Origin: Desulfarculales bacterium UBA702 | GTDB lineage: Bacteria > Desulfobacterota > Syntrophobacteria > Syntrophobacterales > Syntrophobacteraceae | DNA: 59,134 bases | NCBI GenBank assembly: GCA_002298165.1 | Contig: DBMI01000076.1 | Location: 1-59,134, forward strand | Direction of reading: 5' to 3' | Part shown: positions 26,641-35,248 of the stretch, one piece after another | Numbering within the stretch: the stretch's first letter is position 1 | How the letters are laid out: every line of letters starts with the position of its first letter | Program-made: the position numbers and the translations under genes | Notes under the pieces: model-generated | The model's input: only the letters and a program-made list of their open reading frames with translations | Database searches by the model: none | What the model was told of the DNA's origin: nothing

Positions 26641-27399
26641 ATGAGATCGGGAAAATGTCTGCTTTTTTGTATTCTATCTTTCATGTCGTTTGGCATCATT
26701 TGCCTTCCCGGCGTAATTTCCCCGTACATGGGGAATCAAGCCCATGCTCAACTTGCGGAAAGCTTTGCAACTGACGAAGGCACCCCGGTCGTTGTATTCG
26801 ATCCCCACGAGCGTTTTAACAGGGCAATGTTCAACCTTAATGACAAGCTCTATTTCTATGCCATTAAACCTGTCGGGATCGTATACTCCGCCTATTTTCC
26901 TCCCGGAATTAGAAGCGCGGTACGCAACGGCTTCTATAATGTCGTCTTTCCCGGCCGCTTCATAAATTGCGCCCTCCAGGGCAAGGGAGAAAGGCTCGGC
27001 ATTGAAACCCTCCGCTTCGTCATCAATTCGACTCTCGGACTGGGCGGACTGATTGACTATGCCGATTACGGCTTTGGGATTGCAAAGCCTCCCGAAGAGG
27101 ATTTTGGACAGACTCTGGCGGTTTGGGGAGTGGGACCCGGCCCCTACCTCATCATGCCGGCTCTGGGACCTTCCAACATGAGGGACTTCGGCGGCTACCT
27201 TGTTGACAGCGGGATGGATCCGACTTTCTGGATACCCGCGCCACTGTGGGCCGCACCTACCGTTAGAGCGGGTAAGCTGATGAACAACGCATCGCTCCGG
27301 ATCGGCGAGTATGAAGATTTCAAGAAGAGTGCCCTGGATCCTTACATTTCGCTTCGTTCCGCATACCAGCAGAACAGGATCAAGGAAATCGCCAGATAG
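26641..27399 (+). CDS. mlaA: MlaA/VacJ-family outer-membrane lipid-asymmetry protein
   Basis: ATG 26641 follows AGGAGG by five bases. The 252-residue product has an N-terminal signal (CLLFCILSFMSFGIICLPG, cleavage near NQAHA) and the MlaA core: VVVFDPHERFNRAMFNLND, VINSTLGLGGLIDYADYG, DFGQTLAVWGVGPGPYLIMP and LGPSNMRDFGGY. MlaA sits in the outer membrane and removes misplaced phospholipids from its outer leaflet, passing them to MlaC. No clear lipobox is present, so it may be a non-lipidated form. Other mla genes are not in the window. Confidence 0.93.
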   Translation: MRSGKCLLFCILSFMSFGIICLPGVISPYMGNQAHAQLAESFATDEGTPVVVFDPHERFNRAMFNLNDKLYFYAIKPVGIVYSAYFPPGIRSAVRNGFYNVVFPGRFINCALQGKGERLGIETLRFVINSTLGLGGLIDYADYGFGIAKPPEEDFGQTLAVWGVGPGPYLIMPALGPSNMRDFGGYLVDSGMDPTFWIPAPLWAAPTVRAGKLMNNASLRIGEYEDFKKSALDPYISLRSAYQQNRIKEIAR

Positions 27400-27442
27400 A
27401 TGCTTCATTGAAACCAAAGTAACATTGTAGAAAAAAGATATT

Positions 27443-27475
27443 AAAGAGGCGGGCTCATAGTCCGCCTCTTTTATT
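27443..27475 (+). terminator. Terminator of mlaA
   Basis: A stem (AAAGAGGCGGG with TCCGCCTCTTT, one G-U) with a seven-base loop, ending in TTTTATTT. Confidence 0.85.
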
Positions 27476-27595
27476 TGGCTGTCGGAATCGGGGCGTTGCG
27501 GCAGTGGACTGAACTTGAAATATGCGCACCTAATTATTACTTAATATTGGCTGTATAGTAGCTATTGCTACCAAAACAAATAAGGAGATTTGAAA

Positions 27596-27946
27596 ATGCC
27601 AAGAGGTGCAAGTCCTAAGCGCGAAAAGGAATATAAAGAGCTTCAGCGGGAGTTTAAAAAGGAGGGGCGCTACGAGGGAAGAGAGAAGGAAGTAGCGGCC
27701 CGTATCGTGAACAAGCAACGCTCGCAGATGGGAGAAACAAAAGAAAAAGAGAAGCAGCGAGAAGGAAAGTCCCCGGATCGAAAGCTTCCAATTGAAAACT
27801 ACGAACACATGACGATTTCTCAAATTTCAGCCAGGCTAAATTCCCTGTCCAATCAGCAAATCCACAAGATCAAGAACTATGAAGCAAAACATAAGAATCG
27901 CCGTACCCTAATTGAGAAGCTGGACAGGAAAATGAAGGAAAAATAA
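27596..27946 (+). CDS. Highly charged small protein
   Basis: ATG 27596 with AAGGAG seven bases upstream. The 116-residue product opens MPRGASPKREKEYKELQREF and is dominated by Lys, Arg and Glu, mostly helical; the C-terminal half (MTISQISARLNSLSNQQIHK, then YEAKHKNRRTLIEKL) resembles a short helix-loop-helix found in proteins often labelled plasmid stabilisation or Rho-like. A nucleic-acid-binding role is plausible from composition but unproven. Stands alone between mlaA and the cold-shock gene. Confidence 0.72.
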   Translation: MPRGASPKREKEYKELQREFKKEGRYEGREKEVAARIVNKQRSQMGETKEKEKQREGKSPDRKLPIENYEHMTISQISARLNSLSNQQIHKIKNYEAKHKNRRTLIEKLDRKMKEK

Positions 27947-28145
27947 GAGAGTTGAAGACCAGAGTTCCCCGACAATGATTCCTGTTGATTTCGAGTGTGA
28001 CAGGCACTAGAATGGCACGGTCTGTATTTTGAGGTCGGTATTTGGGATGTCAGGAAATCGGTCTTTCGCCTATGCAGGACGTTTCCGAAAGTAGCTCAAA
28101 TAACGCACCACCGGGGGAAAACATTTTTTCGAAAGGAACTCTGTA

Positions 28146-28346
28146 ATGGCGGAAGGTCGTGTGAAGTGGTTTAACGAGCAAAAGGGGTACGGCTTTATTG
28201 AAGTTAACGGTGGTCCGGATATTTTCGTACATTTCAGCGCCATCGAGGGCCAAGGCTTCAAAACTCTTAGCGAGGGTCAGGAAGTAACGTTTGAAATCGA
28301 AAAGGGCCAGAAGGGTCCGCAGGCGATCAACGTCAGAAAGGCCTAG
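28146..28346 (+). CDS. cspA: Cold-shock domain protein
   Basis: A 66-residue OB-fold RNA/DNA chaperone: GRVKWFNEQKGYGFIEV contains RNP1 and DIFVHFSAI is RNP2, followed by LSEGQEVTFEIEKGQKGPQA. Full family length. It melts RNA secondary structure during cold shock or growth. AAAGGA lies upstream of the ATG, a leader of >100 bases precedes it, and a terminator follows. Confidence 0.97.
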   Translation: MAEGRVKWFNEQKGYGFIEVNGGPDIFVHFSAIEGQGFKTLSEGQEVTFEIEKGQKGPQAINVRKA

Positions 28347-28404
28347 TTCTGAAAAATCCAGGGGGGCGGGACACTAGTCAATCCCACGGGGAAGTCCATC
28401 TGCC

Positions 28405-28432
28405 AGGCCGGAAATTCCGGCCTTTTCTATTT
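28405..28432 (+). terminator. Terminator of cold-shock gene
   Basis: AGGCCGGAA pairs with TTCCGGCCTT around a minimal loop, followed by TTTCTATTTT. Confidence 0.75.
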
Positions 28433-28439
28433 TCAAACA

Positions 28440-28792
28440 ATCATTTAGATAATCCTCCAACAACAACCCGGAATCAAACTCACCGGCTATCCCTTCAGCC
28501 ATAGCTTGTTATGACGTGGTCTCCTGACCGCGTCATGCCCTCGACCGAAGGTCTCCAATTATTTCGAACCAAGTGGAGACCTTCGGTCGGCCCGGTAACA
28601 CGGTCGGGAGACCGTGCTACAACCAGATTCTGCCTTTAAGTTGACGGCTACGCGCTTTCGCTGGAATGACGTTGTTAGATTGGTATCTAATTCGCTCGAA
28701 AAGTTGGACGTACTCGTTTGCCGGATGAACCATCATTTAGTTAATCTTCCAACAACAACTCCGGAATCAAACTCACCGGCTATCCCTTCAGC
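28440..28792. repeat. Direct repeat pair enclosing hairpin elements
   Basis: A 60-base segment (28440-28499) recurs in direct orientation at 28732-28792 with few differences (shared core GGAATCAAACTCACCGGCTA). Between them lie hairpins: 28513-28534, a perfect 16-bp inverted repeat 28542-28557/28574-28589 (CGACCGAAGGTCTCCA), and 28599-28616 (CACGGTC-GGGA-GACCGTG). No gene is present. This looks like a dispersed non-coding repeat that has duplicated locally. Confidence 0.75.
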
Positions 28793-28850
28793 TGAAGCTG
28801 AGTTGGCAGTCCATGGGCAGCTTGTAAGAGCCTCCCAGTCTCTGCTTGTT

Positions 28851-29366
28851 TTATTCAGGTCCGGCAACTACATTCTGTAAGGCTGCCTTGCCGTTGGCCG
28901 CGATCGTCACCTGGGCAACACCCCCCTTTCGCAACTGCCGTTCGAGGGCCAGAGCAGTTTCCCTGGGGGCAAAATAGGCCTCAATTCCATATCGAACCGG
29001 TATTCTCTGGCTTTGACCGACTTTCTCTACCCTTCCCCTGATAAAAGTGCCGCTCTCCGGCTTCTCCAGACCGGCACCGTCGAAGACATAAAACCCTTCC
29101 AGGCTCGGCTTGAGTTTAATGTAGATAAAATCACCCGGACGCGGCTTTTTCCCCTCCAGGGATTTGGCGTCAATTGAAGAAATCTCGTAATTCAGGCGCG
29201 CATAATTACCGCGAAAAAGGCTGCGCGGATCGATCGGGACCGCCTTGAGTTTAATTTCCACCCCGGTCCAAAGCGGGTATGTCGCGCCCAGATACTCGCC
29301 CGCAAGCACAATGATTTGTAGTGAGATCGCTATCGCAAGGGCAGTTGTTATCATTTTCCGCTTCAT
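28851..29366 (-). CDS. GDYXXLXY-domain membrane-anchored protein
   Basis: A 171-residue protein with one N-terminal membrane helix (ITTALAIAISLQIIVLAGEY) and the family motif FRGNYARLNYEIS (a GNY variant of GDYxxLxY), followed by a beta-rich domain outside. It overlaps the DUF2157 gene by four bases (ATGA); these two families are regularly paired. Their function is not known; a membrane complex is inferred. Confidence 0.85.
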   Translation of the reverse strand: MKRKMITTALAIAISLQIIVLAGEYLGATYPLWTGVEIKLKAVPIDPRSLFRGNYARLNYEISSIDAKSLEGKKPRPGDFIYIKLKPSLEGFYVFDGAGLEKPESGTFIRGRVEKVGQSQRIPVRYGIEAYFAPRETALALERQLRKGGVAQVTIAANGKAALQNVVAGPE

Positions 29367-30676
29367 GATGCGGCCTCCGCCCTGGCGGAATGAAATTTCC
29401 AGTATTTTGCGGCCGCAAGAAGAACGGCCGCCTGGATGCCGAAGAGAATCGCCGTACCGATATAATCCCCGACAAAATCTATATAGCGAAGCAGGCCTGT
29501 TGCCAGAATGGTAAATACGCCAAGGTAGAAATAATGGGAAATGCCGCGCTGAATGCCAAGGGTAGTGAGCCAGAGTCCGGCCGCCACCAGCACGATGTTG
29601 TCGGCAAACTGGAATGCTTGAGCGTATTCACTGTTTTGTACCAGCGCCAATGCCAGAAGACTTGCCATGAAGAGCGTGACAAACACCACAGTAGAGACAA
29701 GTGACTGCCTTGCCTTATAAACCAGCCACAGAGCGATCAAAGAGAGAAAAATGGAGAGTGCTGTTGAAAAGGCAGGTATTTTCCAACCCGTCTTGATCAT
29801 CAGCACCCATGAATACTTGAAGCTGAATGCGAAGAGGGTGATTATGGCAAACCGCAGCACCCAAACTCCGAGCAGCACACCGTAGTCGGCCAGGGCGCTC
29901 TCTTCCCTTTGGGCCAACCACCTGGAGAGCCCATGAAGAACGAGGAATATACCTATAGCCAGAGAAACATTTTCGATACCCGCCGTAAATCCCTTCTCAG
30001 AAGTCATGAACCAGGCCAGTGAGAACTCGGCCCAGACCGCCAGGCCCGAGATGAGCAGCAGGAACAGAATATTGCTCTGTTTGCTTCGGGCAAGATGCCA
30101 ATATGCGGCAGCAAGGAAAACCGGGAACATGGAAGGATAGAAGTCAAGCGATGCTTCAACGAAGAACCATATATAGCCCAAACAAAGGGCCAGGATCATA
30201 TTGAGAGTGCTTTCGAGCAGGAGTGCAATGGGCAGCACGCCCATGGCCCACCAAAATATTCCGTCGGGATAATGTTCATCAATGTGGTAGATCTGAGCGA
30301 TGAGCATTATGGATGCGCCGTAAAAAAGGCTGCCCAGGAAGAACCAGGCTACGGCTGTCGAGGTTCGCTCGATCCTGTAGTTATGCAGACCGAGACAATT
30401 TGCCCCAAGGGTAAGGGCGATCAGCCCTGACATGCGTGCGGCGCGTGGTATCTGGTCCCAGTTTGCGCCAATCAACGTAATCAGGGAGAGGCCGATAAAG
30501 AGGCAGCCCAGCACGACCAGAATATTGTAGCCGTAGGATCGGCGGGACTGGTCATAGTAATTTACACCGTAGCGGGAGCAAATCGAAGCGGCTTGCTCGG
30601 CAGTGATTATCCCTTCCCCTACCCAGGCAGAGATATCCCTGGCGAGATCGTATTTTAGCAACCTTATAAGTCTCAT
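29363..30676 (-). CDS. DUF2157 polytopic membrane protein
   Basis: A 437-residue protein. The N terminus is soluble (ISAWVGEGIITAEQAASICS), as is usual for DUF2157, followed by about a dozen membrane helices (e.g. ILVVLGCLFIGLSLITLIG and AALLLESTLNMILALCLGYI-like stretches). It precedes and overlaps the GDYXXLXY gene, so the pair is translationally coupled. No transport or enzymatic motif recognised. Confidence 0.88.
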   Translation of the reverse strand: MRLIRLLKYDLARDISAWVGEGIITAEQAASICSRYGVNYYDQSRRSYGYNILVVLGCLFIGLSLITLIGANWDQIPRAARMSGLIALTLGANCLGLHNYRIERTSTAVAWFFLGSLFYGASIMLIAQIYHIDEHYPDGIFWWAMGVLPIALLLESTLNMILALCLGYIWFFVEASLDFYPSMFPVFLAAAYWHLARSKQSNILFLLLISGLAVWAEFSLAWFMTSEKGFTAGIENVSLAIGIFLVLHGLSRWLAQREESALADYGVLLGVWVLRFAIITLFAFSFKYSWVLMIKTGWKIPAFSTALSIFLSLIALWLVYKARQSLVSTVVFVTLFMASLLALALVQNSEYAQAFQFADNIVLVAAGLWLTTLGIQRGISHYFYLGVFTILATGLLRYIDFVGDYIGTAILFGIQAAVLLAAAKYWKFHSARAEAAS

Positions 30677-31104
30677 GCGCCAACCTGCTGAAGAGTTAGT
30701 AATTAAGAGTGAAATTCCAACTCTACACCGGGCTGATTGTTTTTCAACTCATTTTCGCGCAACCACGGTGCGCAGCCATAATGATTCTGTTTCCCAAAAA
30801 CGGAATCGAAACTATAACAGATGCTTCCAGTACCGAAAGCCTCCGAGTTTTGCCGGCCTTTTTCAGAAAAGCCGTAGGTTTTAAATTGTTAATAAAATCG
30901 CTTGACTAGAGCCGTTCCCCGGTATCAGCCATCCCTTGCAATTCTGCGCTCTATTCTTACACTTAAATATAGATAAACCGGAGCGGTTGCGGATGTGCTA
31001 ACAAATGTGAATATATTCATCAGGTACATATTCCTATAAGAATCCTTTTAGCCTTTATCCGTATCAACGCTCTTAAACGCTTGCGTTCATGGAGGGACTT
31101 TAAT
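30677..31104 (+). promoter_or_regulatory. Leader of the Ub-like operon with a 12-bp palindrome
   Basis: The 430-base gap holds no supported gene. A perfect 12-bp palindrome TGAATATATTCA lies at 31008-31019, 86 bases before the first operon ATG, and could be an operator; TATAAG at about 31035 could be a -10 box. AT-rich palindromes arise by chance, so this is tentative. Confidence 0.3.
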
Positions 31105-31521
31105 ATGGCCAATGCTGCACCCGCGGGTATTCTTGGTGCGGAAGGACTGAAGGCGGTCGTTGTTGTTGAAAAACCGATTCCGCTGGTTATCGAAATTTTG
31201 CCCGGTCAAGCAGGAGAAGGCATTATCGATATTTATGAACCCGGAAGCTATGAAGAATCGTCACTTCGGGAACTTGTATTCAGGACATTGGGAAAGAAAA
31301 ACTGGAGCATTGAGGAAAAACAAATACTCGATGATATTCATAGACAACTGGCCGGCGGTAAACTGTTGATTCGGGGCAAGGACCTTCATGGTAATGCGGT
31401 TGACCATGCGATTATCGAGGAGACCGAAGAGGGCGAAAAGTATCTTTATGTTCCAGTACGAGCCTTGAAACCCCAGGAAGGCGGAGCGAATCTTCCGGGA
31501 CGAAAGGATCTCGGTTGCTGA
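31105..31521 (+). CDS. Putative ubiquitin-like protein of the conjugation operon
   Basis: ATG 31105 follows GGAGGG by eight bases. The 138-residue product is not recognised as a named family. Its layout suggests a beta-grasp fold: a beta pair (AVVVVEKPIPLVIEIL, ~18-32), an insert, a helix (WSIEEKQILDDIHRQLAGG, ~67-85), strand GKLLIRGKDLHG (~85-96), and a last strand KYLYVPVRALKPQEGG whose GG is at 126-127. Ubiquitin ends the same way, with a strand, a short basic tail and GG. Eleven residues follow the GG, as in precursors processed by a protease, and a JAMM gene lies in this operon. The Ub-like call is an inference from layout and context, not from clear sequence identity. Confidence 0.5.
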   Translation: MANAAPAGILGAEGLKAVVVVEKPIPLVIEILPGQAGEGIIDIYEPGSYEESSLRELVFRTLGKKNWSIEEKQILDDIHRQLAGGKLLIRGKDLHGNAVDHAIIEETEEGEKYLYVPVRALKPQEGGANLPGRKDLGC

Positions 31522-31522
31522 A

Positions 31523-32689
31523 ATGCTTCAGATACTGCAATCCGACGCCAAAATCTTTATCGGTTCGGGATCAATTTATCTGCCTTTAACGTTTGACCCT
31601 TCCATTGAGGAAGAAATCCGAGCCTCCGGCATCGATTCGCCAGAGCATCCCGAAAGCCTGGAGAATCAGGCCCTGATCGAAGTAAAAGGGGAATATTTCA
31701 TCAAATCTATTGGCATATCCTCGCTTCTTAACACCTATGAAAAAATCGATCCCGAAACCTACGAGTACCTTAGAAACAGGGTATTTTCGAAATTCATCCG
31801 CTCCCTTAGCCCTGGTTCCATCTCAATGGATGAAGAATTGCTGGCCATCATCTTCCAGGTAATGCCGCATTTTATCAGAAAGAAAAACCGTTTGCGCAGG
31901 AAGAGGATTACGGGAGAGGAAATCCTGGATCTCATCTGGCGAAAGGTGAGTATTCCAGCCCGATTCCATGATGAAGCCGCGAGGCTTTGCGACACTGCCT
32001 CAATCAAAAAAGAGCTGCGGAATTTTGCGGGGCCGATGGTATCGGAGGAACCCCTGAGCGGCCTTGTTCCAGCTCAGATGTTCCGGCAATGGTTTCTAAG
32101 GGCACTTGAATCCAGGATTGTAGAGAGGGAGAAGAGTCGCCTCGCGGACCTGCTCTACAACCGCGAAAAGTTTTCACGACTCCAGAGAAGATACCTTGCC
32201 ATTCTTCTGTTCGTGAAAGAAAGCGGCACCTTCGAGGTAAGCGGCTGCGGTATTTTCAGAAGCGGCAAGTCTTCGGAATACTACGTTTATGTTCGCACCG
32301 GCCCGTATGCCTTAAAAGATTTCTATCGCCGACTCTATTTGTTCCCGGACTGCCGGGTGGCGGTCTCTACATACGGACCAGTCGTTCCTTACGTCATCGA
32401 CAGGTATAAACACCCGTTCCTGAAGGGGCACGATAAGATGCAAAAGATCTGCGTGCGAGGCGATTTCATACCCGCGGAAAGGTTCAGCGCTGTGGCGGCA
32501 ATCCAGGCACTGGAAGAGGGAGTAAGCGCTCTTTTTCATGGCTACAACAGCAGGCGCGGTAATGGGTACAACCGGCTCGATGCAATGCAGTTCGAGAAGA
32601 ACTCCATAGTATTCGAGGAATACCGAATCCCCTTTGACGATCCAAGGATCGTCTCTGGCGAGATAGAAGTTAAGAACGATTTTTATTAG
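31523..32689 (+). CDS. E2-like (ubiquitin-conjugating fold) protein
   Basis: A 388-residue protein one base after the previous stop. Residues ~1-225 are helical and unassigned. Residues ~235-345 follow the E2 plan: strands FEVSGCGIFRS and YYVYVRTGPY, FYRRLYLFPDCRVAV, then HPF at 297-299, KICVRG with Cys310 in the place of the E2 catalytic cysteine, and a closing helix AVAAIQALEEGVSALF. Canonical E2s have HPN and a downstream ICLD in the same order. This supports a thioester-carrying role for the Ub-like product. The family is very divergent, so a structure prediction would be needed for proof. Neighbours: Ub-like (upstream), unknown and ClpX-like genes (downstream). Confidence 0.6.
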   Translation: MLQILQSDAKIFIGSGSIYLPLTFDPSIEEEIRASGIDSPEHPESLENQALIEVKGEYFIKSIGISSLLNTYEKIDPETYEYLRNRVFSKFIRSLSPGSISMDEELLAIIFQVMPHFIRKKNRLRRKRITGEEILDLIWRKVSIPARFHDEAARLCDTASIKKELRNFAGPMVSEEPLSGLVPAQMFRQWFLRALESRIVEREKSRLADLLYNREKFSRLQRRYLAILLFVKESGTFEVSGCGIFRSGKSSEYYVYVRTGPYALKDFYRRLYLFPDCRVAVSTYGPVVPYVIDRYKHPFLKGHDKMQKICVRGDFIPAERFSAVAAIQALEEGVSALFHGYNSRRGNGYNRLDAMQFEKNSIVFEEYRIPFDDPRIVSGEIEVKNDFY

Positions 32690-32691
32690 TT

Positions 32692-33354
32692 ATGGAACTC
32701 ATCAATCTAATAAGGCGGGATCAATCCCGAAGGAAGATAAAGCGCCCCCTGCGCATCACCAGCTACTTAGCTGTAAGCGCCATAGCAAACAGGTATGGGC
32801 TTTCGGAAAAGTTTTTGGAAAAGCTCGATAATGTGCCCCAGGCACCAACGGGCCTTGGCTTTGTCGGCGGACCCATTAAGGAGAAGCAACGTCTTGAAGC
32901 AGTCCCTTTCCCACTATCCGATTCCGGGCAATATCGCATTGCACGGCAAATAGCCAAAGCGGCTGAAAATCCATACCTCGCATACGCGAAATCACCGGAT
33001 GAAATCTTGCTCTCGAAATATCTTTACGCGATCAACCCGTGGATTCAGGCGGAACTGCTTCGAAGCAGGCATTTCGAGGCGCTGATACTATCCGAGTCGG
33101 CCAAAAGCAGGCTCAAGGCAATTTCAGCCTTTTTCGAGCAGCTCCAGCCCGCCGAAAACCTGCCGACAAAAGCAAGCTTGAAAAAGCGTCTTTCGGGTAA
33201 AACAAAAGAGGGTCCCGCAAAAGGCAATCGCACGATTGCGCCGGAGGGACCGGCAATAGATGCCCTGAACAGCCGGATGAAAGCGTTGCGGGAATTCATC
33301 GACTTTGTTGAAGACACAAATGGAAGCAAAGGTGGCATATGGCCGGAAAAATAA
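32692..33354 (+). CDS. Unknown protein of the Ub-like operon
   Basis: A 220-residue protein starting two bases after the E2-like stop and overlapping the ClpX-like gene by 16 bases. The N terminus is basic and helical (MELINLIRRDQSRRKIKR), followed by VSAIANRYGLSEKFLEKL and a Gly-rich GLGFVGGPIKEK. The C terminus is Lys-rich and probably disordered before a final helix (MKALREFIDFVED). No family recognised. Its position between E2-like and ClpX-like genes would suit an adaptor that links modified targets to the unfoldase; this is speculation. Confidence 0.75.
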   Translation: MELINLIRRDQSRRKIKRPLRITSYLAVSAIANRYGLSEKFLEKLDNVPQAPTGLGFVGGPIKEKQRLEAVPFPLSDSGQYRIARQIAKAAENPYLAYAKSPDEILLSKYLYAINPWIQAELLRSRHFEALILSESAKSRLKAISAFFEQLQPAENLPTKASLKKRLSGKTKEGPAKGNRTIAPEGPAIDALNSRMKALREFIDFVEDTNGSKGGIWPEK

Positions 33355-34442
33355 CCCAGGAGACCAGACAGCGGATCGCTGAAAGAATGGCACAGCTCAA
33401 GGAGGAAAACTCCGCCGATGCCTTGAATCACGTTATTGAATTCAACAAGACGCCGGTGGAACTCAAGGCACACATGGACCGGTTCGTTATAGGACAGGAT
33501 AAAGGAAAGAAGGTAATCTCGACGGCTATTTCCTTTCACTACAAAAGACTCAGTAACGCCCTCAAAGAAACAATGCAGGAATACCGCGGCGATATCGATA
33601 CCGCCCTTCGAAACACCAGGACCCCCAAGGCCAACATCCTGATAATCGGCCCCACCGGGTGCGGCAAGACCTACTCTAGTGTCACTGCCTCGGAACTCGT
33701 CGGGGTGCCTTTTGTTGAAGAGGACCTAACCAAGTTTAGCGAGGTTGGCTATGTAGGGCAAAGCGCCACCGATATTCTCGTCGACTTGGTGGTTTCCGCC
33801 GAGGGTAACACCCATATCGCTCAGATGGGAATAGTTTACCTGGACGAAATCGATAAAATCGCCCGGGAAGCTACGGCATTCAAGGACGTTTCTGGAAGAG
33901 GCGTCCAGAAAGGGCTGCTGAAGCTCGTTGAAGGTATCGAAAACACGATCAACATGGAAGGTGAAAGAACCCTGTTGTCGACCAAGCACGTCCTGTTTAT
34001 CGCCGGCGGTACCTTCGAGGAGCTTGAGGGCATCGTGCAAAAATGCATGGCCCAAAAAAATCTTAAGGGAAACTGGAAAGATTACATGATGGTTGACGAT
34101 CTGGTGGTCTATGGGATGGAGCGTCAGTTGATGGGCCGGTTCCCCGTAAGAGTGCTGTACGATCAACTTACAAACATGGATCTCAAAAATATCATGCTCC
34201 AGAGCGAGGATAGCCCGGTGAAGGCATACAAAAATGACTTCAAGGTCTGGGGAATCGACCTAGAAGTAACCGATGAGGCACTCACCCGCATAGCAGAGTA
34301 CGCCGACGAGGAGGGCACTGGAGCCCGAGGTCTTATAGGGATATTACACCGGGTGCTTATCGAGGACATGTTCTCGCTTCCAGGCAACTTCACCGGGGAA
34401 CTCACGATTGACGAGCAGTATGTGAAGGATAAGCTGGGATGA
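33339..34442 (+). CDS. ClpX-like AAA+ unfoldase without zinc domain
   Basis: A 367-residue AAA+ protein of the HslU/ClpX type. Walker A GPTGCGKT (104-111), pore loop GYVG (137-140), Walker B IVYLDEID (165-172), the ClpX-like RGVQKGLLKLVEGI, arginine-finger region MGRFPVRV, and sensor 2 GTGARGL are all present, so ATP-driven threading is likely retained. It lacks the N-terminal C4 zinc domain of ClpX, and the segment after FIAGGTFEELEGIV has no IGF/LGF loop used to dock ClpP. It therefore may not feed ClpP. The N terminus (helical, TQETRQRIAERMAQLKEE) is distinct. It overlaps both neighbours, the next by ATGA, in the Ub-like operon. Confidence 0.9.
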   Translation: MAGKITQETRQRIAERMAQLKEENSADALNHVIEFNKTPVELKAHMDRFVIGQDKGKKVISTAISFHYKRLSNALKETMQEYRGDIDTALRNTRTPKANILIIGPTGCGKTYSSVTASELVGVPFVEEDLTKFSEVGYVGQSATDILVDLVVSAEGNTHIAQMGIVYLDEIDKIAREATAFKDVSGRGVQKGLLKLVEGIENTINMEGERTLLSTKHVLFIAGGTFEELEGIVQKCMAQKNLKGNWKDYMMVDDLVVYGMERQLMGRFPVRVLYDQLTNMDLKNIMLQSEDSPVKAYKNDFKVWGIDLEVTDEALTRIAEYADEEGTGARGLIGILHRVLIEDMFSLPGNFTGELTIDEQYVKDKLG

Positions 34443-35248
34443 AATTTAGAAGCCTTTCAGCCCTTAAGAGGACCGAACCCGTGGAAACATTGATCGGGAA
34501 GCTGCCGCAAAACGTGATGATTACGAAATATGCATGGCAGAGGGCCCTGGCGGTAAATGAACTGGTCAGGAGGATTCACGGAGACAGCTTCGAGTGGTAC
34601 GGCTTCACACTGGGCGGCGTAGACTACCCCGAGTGCATAACGGATATCGGGCTGCCGGTAAACGATCAAAATGTCCACCAATACACCGGAATAGGCCCGG
34701 AAAATATCTCCCGTTTCCAGGACTCCATGCCCGTGGACATGCTGATCAACGGGTGGATTCACTCCCATGGGAAAATTAGTTTCAGGTCATTTTCCAGCAC
34801 CGATCAAGCCAATCACCTCACAGTGCTGGATTTCGTGGGTACCTTTCTGAAGAAACCAATTGCGCGAAAAGAGGTCCGGGTAGACGATCTTCTGCTCGTA
34901 TCCGAAGAAAACCAGGATGATGGCACTCCAGGGCGTGGCAGCGTCTGGATCGAAACCGACAGGCCAATTTCAACGGCAAGAATTTTTGAGCGTGTTTTCG
35001 GAACCTTTTGTTACGCGCTCCTTGTTGGTGACGGAGGATGGCACACGCAGGAAATATATTACAGGACACGGGCGATACTTACCGGGGCAAGCAGCCTGGA
35101 TGGGAGGCAGGCCGATCTGCTGGTGGTGGAATCGGGCAGGGAATTTACGAAAAGAGACGAAGATCTCCTCGCAGCAGAGATATCGGAGAGGATAAACCCG
35201 GAAAGAAAGAACATCCGGGTTGTCAAGGAGACGGTGAGGAATGATTGA
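34439..35248 (+). CDS. JAMM/MPN metalloprotease (putative deconjugase)
   Basis: A 269-residue protein with a full JAMM metal site: Glu52 in SFEWYGFTLGG, His108 and His110 in INGWIHSHG, and SFSSTD with Ser119 and Asp122. JAMM enzymes (Rpn11, AMSH, CBASS Cap3) cleave isopeptide or peptide bonds after a Ub-like C terminus. The C-terminal ~90 residues (GWHTQEIYYRTRAILTG onward) are an added domain of unknown type. ATGA overlap with the ClpX-like gene and an 8-base overlap with the E1-like gene. It could trim the tail after GG of the first gene product and remove the conjugate later. Confidence 0.85.
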   Translation: MKFRSLSALKRTEPVETLIGKLPQNVMITKYAWQRALAVNELVRRIHGDSFEWYGFTLGGVDYPECITDIGLPVNDQNVHQYTGIGPENISRFQDSMPVDMLINGWIHSHGKISFRSFSSTDQANHLTVLDFVGTFLKKPIARKEVRVDDLLLVSEENQDDGTPGRGSVWIETDRPISTARIFERVFGTFCYALLVGDGGWHTQEIYYRTRAILTGASSLDGRQADLLVVESGREFTKRDEDLLAAEISERINPERKNIRVVKETVRND

